DNA of 64,000 nt, from contig NZ_VOSL01000031.1 in assembly GCF_007997005.1 (NCBI RefSeq), positions 1 to 64,000 on the forward strand, given 5' to 3'. This document shows, piece by piece, positions 61,453 through 64,000 of this stretch. This stretch comes from Lujinxingia vulgaris (lineage in GTDB: Bacteria; Myxococcota_A; Bradymonadia; Bradymonadales; Bradymonadaceae). The position numbers and the translations under genes are program-made. The notes beneath the pieces are model-generated. The model was given only the letters and a program-made list of their open reading frames with translations, searched no databases and was not told the DNA's origin. Every line of letters starts with the position of its first letter. Positions within the stretch are counted from its first letter, which is position 1.

Positions 61453-64000
61453 CGCTGCTCTCCGTTGAGGGTGGCTATAAGCTGTTGAAAGCCGGGATGG
61501 TCGTGAAGCGAGGCGAAGTCGCTCTCGGCCAGGAGTTTCTCGGCGCTGTAATGGCCGCGGGCGGTGGCGACCTCCAGGGAGGCGACGGCCTCGTCGGGGC
61601 GATCGGTCAGGGCGAAGAGGCAGGCCTGGTTGAATCTGGCCATCGCGAAGTAGGTCTGGAAGACGTCGATGACCTGCTGGTCAAGGTCGTTGCCAAAGAT
61701 GGCGATGGCGGCGGGGTCGGGAGCGCGGGGCTCAAAGCGGCGGAAGTCTTTTGAAAAGACCTCGTCGAAGAGGGCTTCGGCGCGCTCCATCTGGCCGCTG
61801 ACGATGAGAAGGACGGCGCGGTTGTTCTGGATGAGCAGCCAGTCCGGGACGATCTCGGTCATGCCACCCGCAAGTCGGGCGAAGAGGGCTTCGGCCTCAT
61901 CGAAGGCGCGGGTGGCGATGTGCGCGTTGAGGATGTTCTTGAAGCAGGAGACGGCAGCCTGTGCGGGGAGTTTTGGGGCGATGGTTACGATGAGGTCGCG
62001 GCGGTCGAGCGCTTCGAGTCCGACGAGCACCTCGCGGGTGATCTCAATGAGTGGCGCGGGATGGTCGCAGACGAAGGTGGGGATGTAGGCCAGAAAGGCC
62101 TCGCGTTGAAGGAGCTCGCGGGAGGCCAGGGGCCAGATGAGGCCAGCGAGGGTGGCGCGGCGCTCTTCGTGGTCGGCGACGCGCTCAAAGAAGTCCGCGA
62201 GTGCCGGGGCAAACGAGGTGTCGCCGGTGTCGACGAGTCGGGCGGCGATGGCGCGGGCGACGGGCCAATCGAAGGATTCCAGTTCTTCGCTTAAGTCTTC
62301 ATTGGAGCGGGCTGCGACGTCCTGGAGGAAGGTCCATTCACCGCGGGCCTCGTCGATCCAGCGCTGGACCTGGTCGTCGGAGTGGTCGGCGGTGCCGGTG
62401 TAGAAGACGTCGAAGAAGCGGTCTTTTTTGAGCGTTCTTACGTCTCCCGAGAACTGCCCGTCGCGGAAGTTTGCGTTCTGGAAGGCGCGTCGGGCCATCC
62501 AGAAGAAGGGGTAAGTGTTCTCGGGAGACATCGCGAAGCTGAGCGTCGGGTCGAGGCAGAAGTCGTGGAAGGCGCGGCGGTAGACGAGGTCGTCGGCGGT
62601 GCGCTCACGCATCGTGTCGACGAGCAGATGCATGGCGCTGGCGATGTCGCCCTGGCGGACGCGCTGGTCGATGGCGATGAAGGCCAGAGCGGGGTTCTGG
62701 GGGTAGCGTTCTCGTAGCCGGGTCAGCGTCTGCGGGGCCTGATTGTCGTCGCGCTCAAGGGCGCGGATAAGCTCGGCGACGCGGGCGTATTCGAGCTTTT
62801 CGGCGCGGGCCTCATCGAGCTCATTGAGGGAGCCGAGGAGGGCGACGAGGAGATGATCGTCGAGGTCTTTGCGGTCGGCGAAGGCGTGGATGAGCCGGGT
62901 GAGTCTGGGGCCGGCTTTGCCCGTGGCGGCGCAGATGAGGGTGTCGGTGGCGCCGAGTTCAAGGAGGTGTTCGGCAAAGAATTGATGCCCGGCGTCGGAG
63001 TCATAGAGGGCCTCCTCCCAGGGTTCGGGAGACGCAAATCGCTCGGCGTTCTGGTGCCATGCGGCCTGGAAGGTCTCCCAGGCGCGGGAGGGGCCGCGTC
63101 GCACCCACGTTTTGTAATAGTCCTCGGAGCCGTAGCGGCTCTGCGCTCTGTGAATCTCGTCGGGGACGTGGTCGCTGCCCAGGGCGAAGAGCACTTCGCC
63201 AAAGGCGTTGGCGAGTTGGCTGTCGAAGCGCGCTTCCATGTAACGCGTCAGGAGGGCTTCGACCCCGGGGGCGGCGTCGAGGGCGCGGGGGCCCAGCGCC
63301 TTGAGGTGACCCATCGTAAAGCCCCAGAGGCCCCAGTAGCCATCGAAGGATTCGGGCATCAGGTCGAGCATGGCGATGGCGTCGGCGATGTAGGCGTCGT
63401 CGGCGTCAGGGGCGATGGGACGTCCGCCCTCTTCTTCGACGTCGCCCAGCGGTGTGCCGCGGGGCATCACGCGCAGATCGCGTGCGATGAGGCGCACGAT
63501 GGGGTGGTTGTGGTGTATCAGGCGATGCCAGGCCCGGGTGAAGCTCTCGGCCATGGCGTCTCGGTAGGGCTCGGGGGTGCGAACTTCGCAGACGCGCAGA
63601 ATGAGCGCGGCGTTGTCGCCGTGGTTGAGCCACCACTGCGCTTCGCTGACGCGGGAATCGGGGTCGAAGGCCGGTGGCTCGCCGGCGATCAGGGCTTTTT
63701 GAAAGGCAACCACCTCGTCGGGGTCGACGTCTACGAGCTCCCAGAGTGCGCGGCTGAAGTGGGCGACGTGGTGGGAGATGTTCATCTGCCGCAGCTCGTG
63801 CGCTTCTGCGAGTAAGGCGTCAAAGGCTTCGCGGTGGGAGCGGCAGAGCTCAAGCAGCTCGTTGTAGGAGGCGTGGCTGCGGTCTTCGATCCAGCTTTTG
63901 AGGTATGCGTAGTGCTCTGCAGGGCTTGTTTCCTGCGCCGCTACCTGAGACTCGCGGTGGAGGTCGACGCAGGCGACGCCGAGCGCTTCTAACTTCTCCA
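61449..64000 (-). CDS. large TPR/HEAT-like helical protein, 5' end outside the window
   Basis: The frame is open from the stop at 61449 to the window end. An ATG at 63785 exists, but about 70 further codons upstream (including SPAEHYAYLKSWIEDRSHAS and LCRSHREAFDALLAEAHELR) are open without a start and look like the same protein, so it is treated as 5'-partial with at least 850 residues. The sequence is almost all helical, with no signal peptide; the C-terminus (ARFNQACLFALTDRPDEAVA then FASLHDHPGFQQLIATLNGE) is a TPR end-of-group motif. Overlaps the LVIVD gene by TTGA. A scaffold role is likely; no named family recognised. Confidence 0.75.
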   Translation of the reverse strand, partial: EKLEALGVACVDLHRESQVAAQETSPAEHYAYLKSWIEDRSHASYNELLELCRSHREAFDALLAEAHELRQMNISHHVAHFSRALWELVDVDPDEVVAFQKALIAGEPPAFDPDSRVSEAQWWLNHGDNAALILRVCEVRTPEPYRDAMAESFTRAWHRLIHHNHPIVRLIARDLRVMPRGTPLGDVEEEGGRPIAPDADDAYIADAIAMLDLMPESFDGYWGLWGFTMGHLKALGPRALDAAPGVEALLTRYMEARFDSQLANAFGEVLFALGSDHVPDEIHRAQSRYGSEDYYKTWVRRGPSRAWETFQAAWHQNAERFASPEPWEEALYDSDAGHQFFAEHLLELGATDTLICAATGKAGPRLTRLIHAFADRKDLDDHLLVALLGSLNELDEARAEKLEYARVAELIRALERDDNQAPQTLTRLRERYPQNPALAFIAIDQRVRQGDIASAMHLLVDTMRERTADDLVYRRAFHDFCLDPTLSFAMSPENTYPFFWMARRAFQNANFRDGQFSGDVRTLKKDRFFDVFYTGTADHSDDQVQRWIDEARGEWTFLQDVAARSNEDLSEELESFDWPVARAIAARLVDTGDTSFAPALADFFERVADHEERRATLAGLIWPLASRELLQREAFLAYIPTFVCDHPAPLIEITREVLVGLEALDRRDLIVTIAPKLPAQAAVSCFKNILNAHIATRAFDEAEALFARLAGGMTEIVPDWLLIQNNRAVLLIVSGQMERAEALFDEVFSKDFRRFEPRAPDPAAIAIFGNDLDQQVIDVFQTYFAMARFNQACLFALTDRPDEAVASLEVATARGHYSAEKLLAESDFASLHDHPGFQQLIATLNGEQR

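Overview
The window reads as GC-rich chromosomal DNA from a deltaproteobacterial / Myxococcota-type organism, most likely a Bradymonadia-like predatory or marine lineage (inference). Supporting traits are many secreted lipoproteins with a lipobox followed by Asp/Glu/Pro-rich tethers, two Ser/Thr protein kinases with C-terminal membrane segments, a FIST-histidine kinase pair, beta-helix surface lipoproteins and large amounts of intergenic repeat DNA. No rRNA, tRNA or CRISPR was recognised.

Layout. 1-120: edge of an IS3-type element. 342-4450: a minus-strand nickel operon (nikR, two lipoproteins, a TonB receptor) behind a palindromic operator at 4493-4520. 4661-6073: Ser/Thr kinase. 6225-12970: two large paralogous beta-helix lipoproteins. 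13312-14946: SelO. 15117-20044: TPR lipoprotein, FAD monooxygenase with divergent TetR regulator, Cys-rich lipoprotein. 20300-23550: a RAYT (REP-associated tyrosine transposase) and a DUF2293 gene embedded in REP-like repeats. 23566-25785: membrane sulfatase. 25800-31710: repeat arrays and two paralogous CILP-like lipoproteins. 31870-32110: a 42-bp tandem repeat. 32290-34142: a cobalamin riboswitch upstream of L-lysine 6-aminotransferase. 34399-37656: MFS transporter, Cys-repeat lipoprotein, two small membrane proteins. 37986-40473: two lipoproteins, the second frameshifted by a G11 tract in its signal peptide. 40940-48820: oligopeptidase B, a DUF697-like protein, SDR, a second kinase, a MITE, aldo/keto reductase. 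48935-57898: a substrate-binding-like protein, an SDR with a zinc ribbon, FMN reductase, RimK-like ATP-grasp, CBS protein, FIST protein and hybrid histidine kinase. 58368-64000: nitrilase, SDR, LVIVD beta-propeller, and a large TPR/HEAT-like protein running off the window.

The intergenic DNA is the most unusual part. At least four dispersed repeat families are visible: (1) a REP-like family with heads such as GACCGAGAGATGGAC or GACCGGGGGTC and a shared TTTATGCGG tail, occurring singly, as inverted pairs (REPINs) and as tandem arrays, with a RAYT gene in its midst; (2) a roughly 100-bp hairpin element whose stems differ between copies by paired, compensating changes; (3) a G/T-rich family; (4) assorted tandem arrays of 32, 42, 43, 59, 78, 90 and 138 bp. 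There is also a 154-bp MITE with perfect 12-bp terminal inverted repeats and a perfect 10-bp target duplication.

Two regulatory circuits can be read from sequence. One is NikR with its own operator controlling a putative outer-membrane nickel uptake operon. The other is a B12 riboswitch placed to control a B12-independent lysine aminotransferase, which suggests a B12-dependent swap of lysine catabolic routes.
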